DNA of 64,000 bases from Arsukibacterium sp. UBA3155 (GCA_002364615.1 DEYP01000030.1:39589-103588), one strand, 5' to 3'; shown: positions 35,985-44,800, counted from the first letter of the stretch. Notes: generated by a model from the letters alone, not told the origin. Program-made: numbers and translations.

Positions 35985-36395
35985 ATGTATTTCTGTTATC
36001 CCAAACAATCTAACAAGATTGTTGCTCGTCTTGTTGCCATGCTGTCCTGCCGGCAGTTTCTTCCACTTTCGGCGCTGCAATTAGCACAAATGTTTCATGC
36101 TATTGCCGATATTAAAAGCCAAAGCAGCCTATGCGCCAGCGGTTTTATCCGCCCCAGCAGTAAAGTGGAGCTGCAAAATATCGACACCGGCGAAAGTGGC
36201 TGGTTACAACTGGTTGATCCGGAACAAGCGGATTATCACACATGGCGTATCTCACTATTATCACCACTTGGCTGTGTTTTGCCTGGCAAAACCGCTAACG
36301 ATGTTATTTCACTACAACTATTAGGATGCGCACTGCGCTTTCGCATACTAACGGTGCTTAATGTTAAACATAGTAAACTAAGGAGCCTACGATGA
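35985..36395 (+). CDS. Rnk-like / GreA-GreB C-terminal-domain protein, first of a pair
   Basis: A 136-residue protein with a C-terminal domain like that of GreA/GreB and Rnk: GFIRPSSKVELQNIDTGESG, LQLVDPEQADYH, SLLSPLGCVLPGKTANDVIS. The N-terminal coiled region is short, as in Rnk, and lacks the acidic tip of Gre factors. Family members bind RNA polymerase near the secondary channel. GGAG lies 6 bases before the ATG at 35985. Its last four bases overlap the start of the next gene (ATGA), so the two are coupled and may act together. Confidence 0.75.
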   Translation: MYFCYPKQSNKIVARLVAMLSCRQFLPLSALQLAQMFHAIADIKSQSSLCASGFIRPSSKVELQNIDTGESGWLQLVDPEQADYHTWRISLLSPLGCVLPGKTANDVISLQLLGCALRFRILTVLNVKHSKLRSLR

Positions 36396-36796
36396 CCTCT
36401 CCCGCTATCACCCTGTCCACCACCGATTATGATCGGCTGGATGCAATACTTAGCCAAATTAGTGCCGACAGTATTGGCTATACAACACTAAGTCAGGAGC
36501 TCGAACGTGCCGATTTAGTATCACCGCAGCAGCTGCCCGATAATGTGGTTAGTATGAACTCCAGGGTGCGTTTTCGCCTGGGCAATGGCAAAACCAGCAC
36601 GCTAACCCTGGTTTACCCGAAAGATGCAGGTCAAAGCGACAACACTATTTCGGTGCTGGCGCCGGTTGGCTGTGCGTTAATTGGTCTGAAAACCGGCGAC
36701 ACGATTAACTGGCCGTTACCAAGTGGCGATATGTCAACGATAACAGTAGAAGAGGTTGTGTATCAGCCAGAGCGCGAAGGCGCCTATCATCGTTAA
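36392..36796 (+). CDS. rnk: regulator of nucleoside diphosphate kinase (Rnk)
   Basis: A 134-residue protein with the Rnk layout: short N-terminal helices (STTDYDRLDAILSQ, LSQELERADLV) and a Gre-factor-like C-terminal domain (VVSMNSRVRFRLGNGKTSTL, LTLVYPKDA, ISVLAPVGCALIGLKTGDTI). Rnk was described as affecting nucleoside diphosphate kinase levels and it competes with Gre factors for RNA polymerase. It overlaps the preceding paralogue by four bases. The tandem of two different Rnk-like genes is unusual. Confidence 0.9.
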   Translation: MTSPAITLSTTDYDRLDAILSQISADSIGYTTLSQELERADLVSPQQLPDNVVSMNSRVRFRLGNGKTSTLTLVYPKDAGQSDNTISVLAPVGCALIGLKTGDTINWPLPSGDMSTITVEEVVYQPEREGAYHR

Positions 36797-36979
36797 AACC
36801 CATTGCCGCGGTCAACAATATGTTTGTTTCGGGGTCGCCGCGGCTGTCAACTTTGGTGCAATAATTCACATAGCGGTTCAATAAGTTTAGGCTTTGGCAG
36901 AATATGTATGAAACGTGTCATACTGCCACTATTAACAAGGGATAAACTGAGCCAGATTTAAACCAACAGGATAACATCC

Positions 36980-38005
36980 ATGAGAAATCTGATCGCTTTT
37001 ACCGGTCTGAAGCTGGCAGGGTTTATGCAGCAAATCCGGCCACTGAGCTGGCTTACCCTCGCCTTTATGCTGCCGTTATTTGCTTTGCCAGTTCAGGCCA
37101 GTAAGCCTTTTAAAGTGGCTATATTGATGTTCGATGAGGTGCAGATTATAGATTTTGCAGCGCCATATGAAGTATTCGGCCAGGCTAAGTTTGAGGTGTT
37201 TACCGTCTCAAAAAACGGCAAACCGGTTACCACTGCGATGGGGTTAAGTGTTAACCCGCATTACAGCTTTGCTAACATGCCTGAAGCTGATGCCATTCTG
37301 GTACCGGGCGGCGATACCGGCAAGGTAATGCACGATCAACAAGTGCTTAGTTGGCTGAAAACCCAGCAAGGGAAAGCCGAACATATTTTATCAGTCTGCA
37401 CCGGCGCCCATATTCTGGCTGAGGCAAGTTTGCTGGATGGCAAAGCAGCCACCACCTTTCATCGCGCTTTAAACAATTTTGAAAAGAACTACCCGGCAAT
37501 TGCAGTAAAGCGGCAGCAACGCTTTGTCGATAACGGCCAAATCGTCACCTCCGCGGGTCTTTCATCCGGCATCGATGCCTCACTGCATCTGGTAAGCAAG
37601 GTACTGGGTGAAGATAAAGCCCGCACCGTGGCGCTGCACCTTGAATACGACTGGGATCCGGACGGTGGCTTTGTCCGGGCCAATATGGCCGACCGCATGT
37701 TGCCGCAAAACGACTACAGCTGGCCAGACGGTATTTTATTTGACCGGATCAGTGCCTTTGGTGATGAAACACGCTGGCAAGTTAAATATAAGGTTACAAC
37801 CAGCGCCACTGCAGAGCATTTGCTGCAGGTATATAAAAACGCTATGGCAAAGCATGCTGACTGGCAATTAAATGATACCGGCGCAGTATTACAGGCCGAA
37901 TGGCGCGGCGCTGCAGAAAACGCGGGTTGGTTAACCTCAGCAGCAGTGATTAACACTGCGCCTGATAGCTATGCTATTACCCTCAATATTTATAAGCGGC
38001 CATAG
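36980..38005 (+). CDS. exported DJ-1/PfpI-domain protein
   Basis: A 341-residue protein. Residues 1-41 contain a long basic then hydrophobic export signal ending VQA. A DJ-1/PfpI domain follows (VAILMFDEVQIIDFAAPYEV, ILVPGGDTGKV, SVCTGAHILAEASLLDGKAA) with the nucleophilic cysteine in SVCTGAH and the typical TSAGLSSGID loop. About 110 extra C-terminal residues (WQVKYKVTTSATAEHLLQVY) form a second domain I do not recognise. No AraC-type HTH is present, unlike the gene just downstream (21-bp gap), which shares the first domain. Enzymatic activity is unknown. Confidence 0.85.
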   Translation: MRNLIAFTGLKLAGFMQQIRPLSWLTLAFMLPLFALPVQASKPFKVAILMFDEVQIIDFAAPYEVFGQAKFEVFTVSKNGKPVTTAMGLSVNPHYSFANMPEADAILVPGGDTGKVMHDQQVLSWLKTQQGKAEHILSVCTGAHILAEASLLDGKAATTFHRALNNFEKNYPAIAVKRQQRFVDNGQIVTSAGLSSGIDASLHLVSKVLGEDKARTVALHLEYDWDPDGGFVRANMADRMLPQNDYSWPDGILFDRISAFGDETRWQVKYKVTTSATAEHLLQVYKNAMAKHADWQLNDTGAVLQAEWRGAAENAGWLTSAAVINTAPDSYAITLNIYKRP

Positions 38006-38026
38006 GTGTAAGTTGGTAGGTGACTA

Positions 38027-39022
38027 ATGCTGCGCAGGAAAATCGGTTTTTTATTGTTTGACCAGTTTAACGGCCAGGACTTAATTGGCCCGCTGGAAGC
38101 GTTTCATTCTGTCAATAATGTCACCGACTCGCCCTACGAATGCATTTTTATAGGCCAAAAAGCGGGCCCGTATCGCTCTGAGGCCGGTCTGACCATGCTG
38201 GCAGACATTTCTTTGCAAGAGCTGGCTCTTAATGATCTTAATCTGGCAGACGCTGCGTTACCAAATAATACCCTGCTGGATACGTTGATTATTCCAGGCG
38301 GCGCCGGTTCGCGCGCGCCACTGGTGCAAGCGGCAATATGTCCGTGGCTGCGCCAGGTAAACCCGGCTATCAGACGGATTGCCAGTGTCTGCACCGGCGC
38401 TTTTATATTGGCTGAAAGCGGCCTGCTGAACGGTTTGCAAGCCACAACGCACTGGGCGTTTGTTGAGGCACTGGCAAAGCACTACCCGCAAATTCAGGTG
38501 CAGGCAAATGAGCTGTTTGTCGACAATGGCCATATTGCCACATCCGCAGGTATTACTTCGGGTATCGATTTGAGTTTAAAGCTGATTGAAAATGATCTTG
38601 GCAGCGACATTGCCAGCCAGGTAGCCCGCTATCTGGTGGTGCATTTTCGCCGCGCTGGCGATCAGGCCCAGTATTCAGTCCCACTGCAGTTTCAGAGTAA
38701 AACGGATACCCGCTTCAGTTCCCTTACGGGCTGGGTACTGCAAAACCTGCAGCGTGATTTAAGCATAAGCAGCCTGGCTGACTACTGCGGTATGAGTGAG
38801 CGCAATTTCTACCGTCATTTTGTTGAGCAGCTAGGCGAAACACCGGCACGATATGTCGATTCACTGCGTCTGGATTACGCCCGCCAATTGCTGGTTGAAA
38901 AAACCTGGCCAATCGACAAAATCGCAGAGGCTTGCGGTTATCAGAGCAGCGACGCCTTCAGGCGTGCCTTTGTCCGAAAATTCCTGATGGCACCCAATGC
39001 CTACCGGCAGCGCTTTCGTTGA
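38027..39022 (+). CDS. GlxA-type transcriptional regulator (DJ-1/PfpI plus AraC HTH)
   Basis: A 331-residue cytosolic regulator. Residues 1-190 form a DJ-1/PfpI domain (IGFLLFDQFNGQDLIGPLEA, LIIPGGAGSRAP, SVCTGAFILAESGLLNG). Residues 235-331 are an AraC/XylS domain with two HTH motifs (ISSLADYCGMSERNFYRHFV and IDKIAEACGYQSSDAFRRAF). GlxA-family proteins respond to small amines or amides such as carnitine, choline or arginine derivatives. Here the neighbour is an exported DJ-1 protein, so regulator and effector may sense a related ligand; this is inference. Confidence 0.92.
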   Translation: MLRRKIGFLLFDQFNGQDLIGPLEAFHSVNNVTDSPYECIFIGQKAGPYRSEAGLTMLADISLQELALNDLNLADAALPNNTLLDTLIIPGGAGSRAPLVQAAICPWLRQVNPAIRRIASVCTGAFILAESGLLNGLQATTHWAFVEALAKHYPQIQVQANELFVDNGHIATSAGITSGIDLSLKLIENDLGSDIASQVARYLVVHFRRAGDQAQYSVPLQFQSKTDTRFSSLTGWVLQNLQRDLSISSLADYCGMSERNFYRHFVEQLGETPARYVDSLRLDYARQLLVEKTWPIDKIAEACGYQSSDAFRRAFVRKFLMAPNAYRQRFR

Positions 39023-39151
39023 TACCAACAGTTGCCAGGTAAAGGAGAACTAAGAGTCTTATAAAAGCGATAACCGGGCATTAACGCCCAAAACAGCAAC
39101 GCGTAAGTGTCGGCTGGCTTCGTTTGCTAGCACTTTGCAACTCGATAGATA

Positions 39152-40285
39152 CTAAACAAATAAGCTTTCAAGCTTCTCTTTTTGTTCAGGACTAAGCTCA
39201 TTTAACGTCTTTACTGCATCTTTAAGTGCTGCTTTGGCATCTTCTGCCATTTTGAAATGTAAATAAGCCTTAATTAAGGCTGTATGAGCATTCAAAGACT
39301 GAGGATAATTTGCTCGATTCCATTTCAGTAATGCCAGCGCATCATTTTGCCGGTTTAAATATTGCAGCCACCCAGCGTAACCGTTGGCTTTATCTTCTGG
39401 AATTATAATGTCTGTTTTGAGCAGCTTCGAGCGAATGGTAAATTTCGCCTGTAAATCAGCTAACGTTTTAGGCTCACCTTCTGGAATAGGCCATTCAGAA
39501 AACAAATACTTTAACCCGGCATACTGCCCTTGCAACACGGTCGTATTGTGGGTTTCATTGCTAAACGTCTGGGACGCGACGGTCAACTTATTAGATGGAT
39601 AACGCGCTAGCACATCAACAAAACGTTGATACGGCTCTGTCATTGTCAATTCTTCATTGGCTATCGACACATACAAGCGCCCTTGCAACTGATCGCTTTT
39701 TAAAGCCTGCTCAGCTAATCCAAGCAATTGATGGTTATCCGAATACAAAGACGGGCTGATGGCGATAATGCCATCAAACAAACCAGGTCGTTTCACCAAT
39801 GCATTGATAGCAAACTGACCACCATGAGACGTACCGGACAGTACTTGATAGTCCAGAGTACGGTACTGTTTTTTCACAAAAGCAATCACTTCGTTCTCAA
39901 CAAAATCTAAAAATCTGTCTGCATTTTCCAGTTGACTAGGGTTTTGCTTTTCTAAAGGGGTTACAGTCAGATCTCTAACGCGAGTTTCTAGCGGGTTGAC
40001 AATACCGACCACTATCATCGGCGACATTTGCTCGAATTTTGCTAAATAATCTACCGTACCGGCCGTATGTGGGCCCTGAATGTTGCCATCGGTCAGGTAT
40101 AACACCGGATAACGATCCTGACTATTTTGATAACCCTCTGGCAGATAAATTACCAGATCACGCTTTTCGCCCAGTACAGCACTATCAATCATAAGTTCTT
40201 GTAATACCGGTAGGCGCGCTGCAGCCCAGCTACTCCAGTGGCTCGCCAAAATGAGCAGCAGTAATCCATGAACTATTCTTTTCAT
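39152..40285 (-). CDS. exported esterase (PF00756 type) with C-terminal TPR-like tail
   Basis: A 377-residue protein with a signal peptide (MKRIVHGLLLLILASHWSSW, cut near AAA). The esterase-D-like alpha/beta-hydrolase shows YPVLYLTDGN (oxyanion region), VLSGTSHGGQFAINAL (nucleophile Ser in GTSHGG) and the histidine in FSNETHNTTVL. The final 90 residues are helical with a TPR-like unit (GWLQYLNRQNDALALLKWNR). A related gene with the same two-part layout lies at 41772. The gene starts right after an attC-like site. Substrate could be ferric-siderophore esters or acyl esters; not determined. Confidence 0.85.
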   Translation of the reverse strand: MKRIVHGLLLLILASHWSSWAAARLPVLQELMIDSAVLGEKRDLVIYLPEGYQNSQDRYPVLYLTDGNIQGPHTAGTVDYLAKFEQMSPMIVVGIVNPLETRVRDLTVTPLEKQNPSQLENADRFLDFVENEVIAFVKKQYRTLDYQVLSGTSHGGQFAINALVKRPGLFDGIIAISPSLYSDNHQLLGLAEQALKSDQLQGRLYVSIANEELTMTEPYQRFVDVLARYPSNKLTVASQTFSNETHNTTVLQGQYAGLKYLFSEWPIPEGEPKTLADLQAKFTIRSKLLKTDIIIPEDKANGYAGWLQYLNRQNDALALLKWNRANYPQSLNAHTALIKAYLHFKMAEDAKAALKDAVKTLNELSPEQKEKLESLFV

Positions 40286-40342
40286 TGTTTTTCCTTAATT
40301 TTATAACGCTACTCGTCACCAGGAAGCGAACCGCTTTTAGCG

Positions 40343-40396
40343 CTAACGCCTGGAATCAGCGAAGCGAAGCGTCCCTTGAAGCCCATTGTTAGATGC
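40343..40396 (-). other. attC-like integron recombination site
   Basis: On the minus strand the site opens GCATCTAACAATGGGC and closes CCAGGCGTTAG, matching typical attC ends (TCTAACAA and GCGTTAG). The stop codon TAA of the DUF4236 gene lies inside the first core, as is usual for integron cassettes. The first core is the exact complement of TTAGATGC at the 5' side of the same gene (41486-41493). Confidence 0.65.
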
Positions 40397-41465
40397 TTTT
40401 TGCCAACATGGCGATAGCACTTGAAAAGCCATCCCCATGACCAACCCTTGATACTTCAATCCGTTCATTTAATCCGGTATCACTTGTCAAGTTCAGGTCT
40501 TCGTATAAGGCTATTGGCAGTTCACGATTATCCTTGAAGCGTTTATCAGGGCCGCCTCGTTTATTAACATACTTCCACGTTCTATCCACGACCTTTGCAT
40601 CTCTTGGTACACTTCCATCTTCGATGAACCTTGTTCTTTCCACCGATATTCTAAGATTCGGATAACTCACTGCGCCAACACCATTTGGCTCAAAAATAAG
40701 CACCTTGTCAGGAAAAAAGTATAAAGTTTGCTTACCAACCGGAATGGATGGAACTGAAACATTGGTTTTTACATAAGGTGGATTCCCTAAGCTCAGTGAT
40801 ATTGAGGTTCGCTTGATTACACTAGTGGCACCTGCATTACGTTTTCTATCTTTAACAGCTCCTTCCGCCTCCACGTGCCATTTGCTAGATGATGATGAAA
40901 GCTGCCCGAAAGAGTCGTGCAGTTCCTGATAAAGCGCTTCAATTTCAGGTTCAAGCTCGAAGAATAGAACCGTTGTTTTTCTTAAGCTGTCCTTGACCGA
41001 TGCGAAAACAGTGAGAATGACTGAAACGGCTGCTATAGCAAAAGCAAGAGTTGGTGTTTCTGAACTTTTAAAGGCGACAAACGTTAAAGTAGCGCCAAGC
41101 ACTGCTATAAACGGCCAGATTCTTACCTTCTTTCTATTGTCATTCATTTCAGCGACAAGGTCGGCCGATGATGAATCAACCATCTGTGTGATATGTGCGC
41201 TCTCGATTTCTCTTAATGACTCGTGCTCAATCTCGGTGTTGCTTTGCTGTAACTCTGGGCTATTTGAAGTTTGATTTCTCCCAGTGGAACCAGAGGGTAA
41301 AGTTTTTCTGTAATACAAGCCTCCGCTTCCCATATGGACATAGTTGCCCCGGGGTCCCGTCCCAAAACGTAACCCTTTAACTCCAGCTGATACGCCAACG
41401 CCGGATTTTGATAAATTGAACCTGAAGGGTCCGACGCTAATTGCTTTACGAATATAAAATCCCAT
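40389..41465 (-). CDS. DUF4236 protein carried on a cassette-like unit
   Basis: A 358-residue protein. Residues 1-55 (MGFYIRKAISVGPFRFNLSK, GVGVSAGVKGLRFGTGPRGN, YVHMG, GGLYYRK) are the DUF4236 domain. Two adjacent hydrophobic segments (IWPFIAVLGATLTFVAF, TLAFAIAAVSVILTVFASV) follow at about 115-155, then a soluble domain of about 200 residues with no catalytic motif I recognise. Its stop codon is inside an attC core and its 5' flank holds the matching core, so it appears to be a single-gene integron cassette of about 1147 bp (40347-41493). Function is unknown. Confidence 0.82.
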   Translation of the reverse strand: MGFYIRKAISVGPFRFNLSKSGVGVSAGVKGLRFGTGPRGNYVHMGSGGLYYRKTLPSGSTGRNQTSNSPELQQSNTEIEHESLREIESAHITQMVDSSSADLVAEMNDNRKKVRIWPFIAVLGATLTFVAFKSSETPTLAFAIAAVSVILTVFASVKDSLRKTTVLFFELEPEIEALYQELHDSFGQLSSSSSKWHVEAEGAVKDRKRNAGATSVIKRTSISLSLGNPPYVKTNVSVPSIPVGKQTLYFFPDKVLIFEPNGVGAVSYPNLRISVERTRFIEDGSVPRDAKVVDRTWKYVNKRGGPDKRFKDNRELPIALYEDLNLTSDTGLNERIEVSRVGHGDGFSSAIAMLAKSI

Positions 41466-41493
41466 CTATGGAACTCCCTTCTTTTGCATCTAA

Positions 41494-41771
41494 TACTCAT
41501 TCGGCGGGCCGCCCCGTGTTTAAACATGGGTTAACCTGCCTTTGTAAATTTAATGTAGAAACATTACCCCGGTTCTTTAAAACTTACAATAACTTATAGG
41601 TACAGCTAGTATTTATGCCGGCGACAAATACGGGGCAACCCGTCTAACAAAGCACGGGGCATTTTTAGCGGCAAGCTGGATACAAATACATCACTTAAAT
41701 TCCCGGTGAGATATCGAAAGGAAGGTTTGCTTCACACCCTGAAACTTCTGACACCACCTCAGAACCTGTGT
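41494..41771. other. intergenic region upstream of the cassette
   Basis: No gene is seen. It holds a 62-bp element repeated near 44.8 kb and a stretch with GC-rich GGGGC motifs. Confidence 0.5.
41540..41601 (-). repeat. 62-bp intergenic element, copy 1
   Basis: Diverged copy of 44801-44863. Conserved blocks on the plus strand are CTTTGTAAATTT-ATGT, ACATTA, TTACAAT-A and TTATAGGT, with GGGGC-rich sequence beyond its downstream side in both copies. Both lie 5' of a minus-strand gene. Confidence 0.5.
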
Positions 41772-42962
41772 TTACTGAGCTAAAAGCTTTAGCAGTCTCT
41801 CCTTGCGGGCAAGATAAACGTCATAGCCGTCATAGCCTTTACCAGATAAAGCGAGTGCTTTTTTAACTTGAGCCAGTGATTCTACGTACTTCTCACTTTG
41901 CTCGTAGCCATAGGCCAGACCGTTGTATGCATCTGGTTTATCGGGATACAGCGTTATGCCATATTTGAACAGTTTAATCGCCTGTTCAAAATTGCCGATG
42001 TTAACGAAGTGGTAAGCCAACTCACGCACCATCCATTCCGGTGGCGCAGTCTGTTCGCCATATTGAGCTGATAGCCGCTGGTAATAAACTGCAATTGAGC
42101 TGGTGTCGCCGGTAAAGTCTCGAAGCGGCATCCGTAGCGGTAAAAACAGATTCTGATAAGCATTAAAAATGCCAGCGACTGAGGTTAACCCGTGCGGGAC
42201 ATTGTCAAACTCATCATTTATGAATGTTAAGCCTTTAGGCGCGTTGGCTGAAATAAAGCTTTGCAAATCGTTGTAGCGCTCTCTCATCAAGCCACTTTCT
42301 TCACCAATGTTCATATATAAATAGGTGTCTAGTTTTTTTGTTTCAGACATAAACGCTTTTGTGCTTTTCACCGATGCCCCATAATTCCACCAAACAGCTG
42401 CACTGTAAGCGAGATGCGCCTGGAAAAGTTCGGGGTTGGTTTGCAGAGCGTACAGTACAAATACGCCGCCAGCGGAGGCCCCGGCAATAACTTTAAAATC
42501 ATGGGTACGGTATTTTTTATCAACGAAAGGGATAAGTTCATTTTCTATAAAACTTAAGAATTTTGGCGCACCACCGCCAGCGCCAACAGGTCCCTGAGGC
42601 TCCTGATTAACGGTTGGGTAAAAATCTCTCAACCTGTCAGTATTTTCAATGGCGACAATGATTACTTCAGGCGCAGAATTTGCTTCTTGCAGGCGCTCTA
42701 ACACTGCCGAAATAAGCGGAATATTACTCTTACCGTCCAGCCGATAAATAACAGGATAGTGCTTGTCCGGCGAAGCGCTATAGCTCCTGGGAAGTTGCAC
42801 CGTAATAGTTCTGTTTTCGCTCAGAACGTCCGAATGAAGGGTATCTGTCAGTATTCTGTATTCATTGTTGGAAACTGCTGCCTGCTGAGCGAAAACAGCT
42901 GAAGCAATAAATAACAAACCTACAAAGGTAACTATTATTTTGGCAATATTCCTTTTCTTCAT
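41772..42962 (-). CDS. exported esterase (PF00756 type) with C-terminal TPR
   Basis: A 396-residue protein. The ATG at 42962 begins a signal peptide (MKKRNIAKIIVTFVGLLFIA, cut after VFA); 23 further upstream codons are open but would precede the signal. The hydrolase has HYPVIYRLDGKSN, the nucleophile motif VIAGASAGGVFVLYAL (Ser in GASAGG) and a histidine in NVPHGLTS. The C-terminus contains TPR-like repeats (AYHFVNIGNFEQAIKLFKYG, AYNGLAYGYEQSEKYVESLA). It shares architecture with the gene at 39152 and follows a serine hydrolase gene by 71 bp, probably one operon. Substrate unknown. Confidence 0.85.
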   Translation of the reverse strand: MKKRNIAKIIVTFVGLLFIASAVFAQQAAVSNNEYRILTDTLHSDVLSENRTITVQLPRSYSASPDKHYPVIYRLDGKSNIPLISAVLERLQEANSAPEVIIVAIENTDRLRDFYPTVNQEPQGPVGAGGGAPKFLSFIENELIPFVDKKYRTHDFKVIAGASAGGVFVLYALQTNPELFQAHLAYSAAVWWNYGASVKSTKAFMSETKKLDTYLYMNIGEESGLMRERYNDLQSFISANAPKGLTFINDEFDNVPHGLTSVAGIFNAYQNLFLPLRMPLRDFTGDTSSIAVYYQRLSAQYGEQTAPPEWMVRELAYHFVNIGNFEQAIKLFKYGITLYPDKPDAYNGLAYGYEQSEKYVESLAQVKKALALSGKGYDGYDVYLARKERLLKLLAQ

Positions 42963-43033
42963 TATTTTTCCATTTATTTTAATAACTTCAATAAAGCTGG
43001 CCAGAAACGTTGCGCTATTCTTCCAGGCCACAG

Positions 43034-44113
43034 CTATTTCGGCAATATCAGCGCCTGGACCGAAGTGACCAGCGTGTGCGACCAGACACCATCTTTATTG
43101 CCGTTGGTCAGATAGACAACTACGTAATGATCATCAAGATTATCATCGAACAAAATGCGCACCCGCACCTTGGTGCCACCGTCGTGGCCGACCTCGTGCC
43201 AGCGACCTGACTTACCATAGTCCCAGCCTGCGGCAAAAAATCCAAAGTTACCGTTAGCGAACTGATAGGGCTTCCAAAGACGCAGCAGCTCCCGCTTTGC
43301 AACAAGACGCCCTTGCGCGATTGCCGACATAAATTTGCCCATGTCGTCCAGTGTCATGTAAGCGCCTACGTGCGCGGCGCTGTAATCCGGCCATGCAATC
43401 GATAAATCAGGCTCAATTTCTCCCTCATTCGCCCGATAACTTTCAACAAGGCGACTTTGGGGTACGTCGGCACGATCATGCCACGTTTCCTGCAGGTCTA
43501 GCGGTTCAATGATTCGCTCGCGCACCAGTGTGCGGTATGGTTTACCCGTTATGGATTCGAGGATAGCCGCGATAACCAGATTGTTGGTATTGGTGTAGTT
43601 TGTCTGTTCGCCAGGTGCAGATACAGGCACATCTTTTAAGTTGGTAAAAACGGCTTTCAGGCTGGGCGAAAAAGGCTGTGAGAAATCATTACTGTCAAAA
43701 TATTCAGGAATGCCCGAGACATGGTTTAAAAACTGTTCGATCCGGATATTTCGCCAGGATTGCGGCAAATTCTCGACATAGCGTGAGGCAGGCGCAGAAA
43801 ATTCAATCTTGCCTTCTTCCTGCAATTGCATCGCCAGGGTGATGGCGAATAGCTTGCTTACTGAATATACCGGGAAAACCGTTTCAGGCGTGACAGGTGT
43901 GCCGTTTTCGAGCGCCGTCACGCCGATAGCATTGCGGTACAGAATCTCGCTGTTGTGAAGTACAAGCACGGCCTGACCAGGAATGCCATGTGTTTGCTGA
44001 TTAATCCGCAGTTGAGCATCAACTGCAGTATGGACATCAACATTGGAAGTCTGGCCATTGGCAGCACAGGCGAAAAATAAGCATAGCGAGGCAAACACAC
44101 CAAATTTTGTCAT
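43034..44113 (-). CDS. exported serine hydrolase, class C beta-lactamase family
   Basis: A 359-residue protein with a signal peptide (MTKFGVFASLCLFFACAANG). Active-site motifs are SVSK (VYSVSKLFAITLAMQL, nucleophile serine), YTNTN at the YxN position and HDGGTK at the KTG position. This is the beta-lactamase/D-aminopeptidase/esterase superfamily; the HDGG variant argues against a true antibiotic-resistance AmpC. GGAG lies 6 bases before the ATG. It is the first gene of a likely operon with the esterase at 41772. Substrate unknown. Confidence 0.87.
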   Translation of the reverse strand: MTKFGVFASLCLFFACAANGQTSNVDVHTAVDAQLRINQQTHGIPGQAVLVLHNSEILYRNAIGVTALENGTPVTPETVFPVYSVSKLFAITLAMQLQEEGKIEFSAPASRYVENLPQSWRNIRIEQFLNHVSGIPEYFDSNDFSQPFSPSLKAVFTNLKDVPVSAPGEQTNYTNTNNLVIAAILESITGKPYRTLVRERIIEPLDLQETWHDRADVPQSRLVESYRANEGEIEPDLSIAWPDYSAAHVGAYMTLDDMGKFMSAIAQGRLVAKRELLRLWKPYQFANGNFGFFAAGWDYGKSGRWHEVGHDGGTKVRVRILFDDNLDDHYVVVYLTNGNKDGVWSHTLVTSVQALILPK

Positions 44114-44245
44114 TTTATCTCCAACTTACACCGGCAATATAACCCGAAAACCGGCTAACAGCCGCCAAATCCGCCAAAAGCCACGCAGCGGTTTGGCGCC
44201 GCAGCCAAGGTTTTTTTGCTGGCAATAAAATTTGTGATCTGTGAG

Positions 44246-44704
44246 TTATTCACTGTAGCGACGGATAACAGAGACTTTGCCATTTTCTAGTTCAAGTACA
44301 TCCAGTGCTACTTTGCTGTAGCTAAAATCTGAACCATCTGCTCTTTTGCCTTTTGCAGAATATTTGTGCTTAATAGAAACGGCGTTGTATCCATATTGAT
44401 AGTCGATAAGTTCCGCTTTGTATTCTGTATGAACACCCAGATAATGCATCATACCTTTACGCATCAAGGCTTTGCCATCTGGTTCACGAGAGTCATCAGG
44501 CGCGTTCGGGAAATGTTGGTTGCCAACGTCATCGGTAAGAAAAGACAAATAATGTTCCAAATCTTCCGCCGTTGCATTTGGTTGCTGAGTCATCACCTCT
44601 GCCTGGTGATAAGCTTTAACAAACGCATCGTAATCAAATTCATCAGCCAGTGTGCCTGAACTAAAAAATAGGAAACCCAACAACGACATAATTCCTTTTT
44701 TCAT
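44246..44704 (-). CDS. exported NTF2-like protein
   Basis: A 152-residue protein with a signal peptide (MKKGIMSLLGFLFFSSGTLA). The mature part has the cone-shaped NTF2/SnoaL-like pattern (YDAFVKAYHQAEVM, DLEHYLSFLTDDV, GKALMRKGMMHYLG, ALDVLELENGKVSVIRRY). Such domains bind small hydrophobic molecules or serve as isomerase folds; no catalytic residues can be assigned. AAGGAG lies before the ATG. It may be co-transcribed with the serine hydrolase downstream (132-bp gap). Confidence 0.75.
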   Translation of the reverse strand: MKKGIMSLLGFLFFSSGTLADEFDYDAFVKAYHQAEVMTQQPNATAEDLEHYLSFLTDDVGNQHFPNAPDDSREPDGKALMRKGMMHYLGVHTEYKAELIDYQYGYNAVSIKHKYSAKGKRADGSDFSYSKVALDVLELENGKVSVIRRYSE

Positions 44705-44800
44705 ACTAACTCCTTTTTTAAAATTTAATAACGCAGCAAGCAGTGGCCAAAACCTGCACGATAAAGCAGTATGCCCCGCCCCGTTGCTATAACTGTACGT

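Noticed and set aside
41640-41670. GTCTAACAAAGC as another attC core
   Set aside because: Only one core is visible and no matching cassette end is found on either side.
44114-44245. GGCTGTTAGCC as an attC end after the NTF2-like gene
   Set aside because: The gene stop is in GAATAACTC, which does not fit the core, and arms do not pair.
44705-44800. Possible attC site before the NTF2-like gene
   Set aside because: GCGTTATTAAA resembles a core, but the partner core and palindromic arms could not be aligned.
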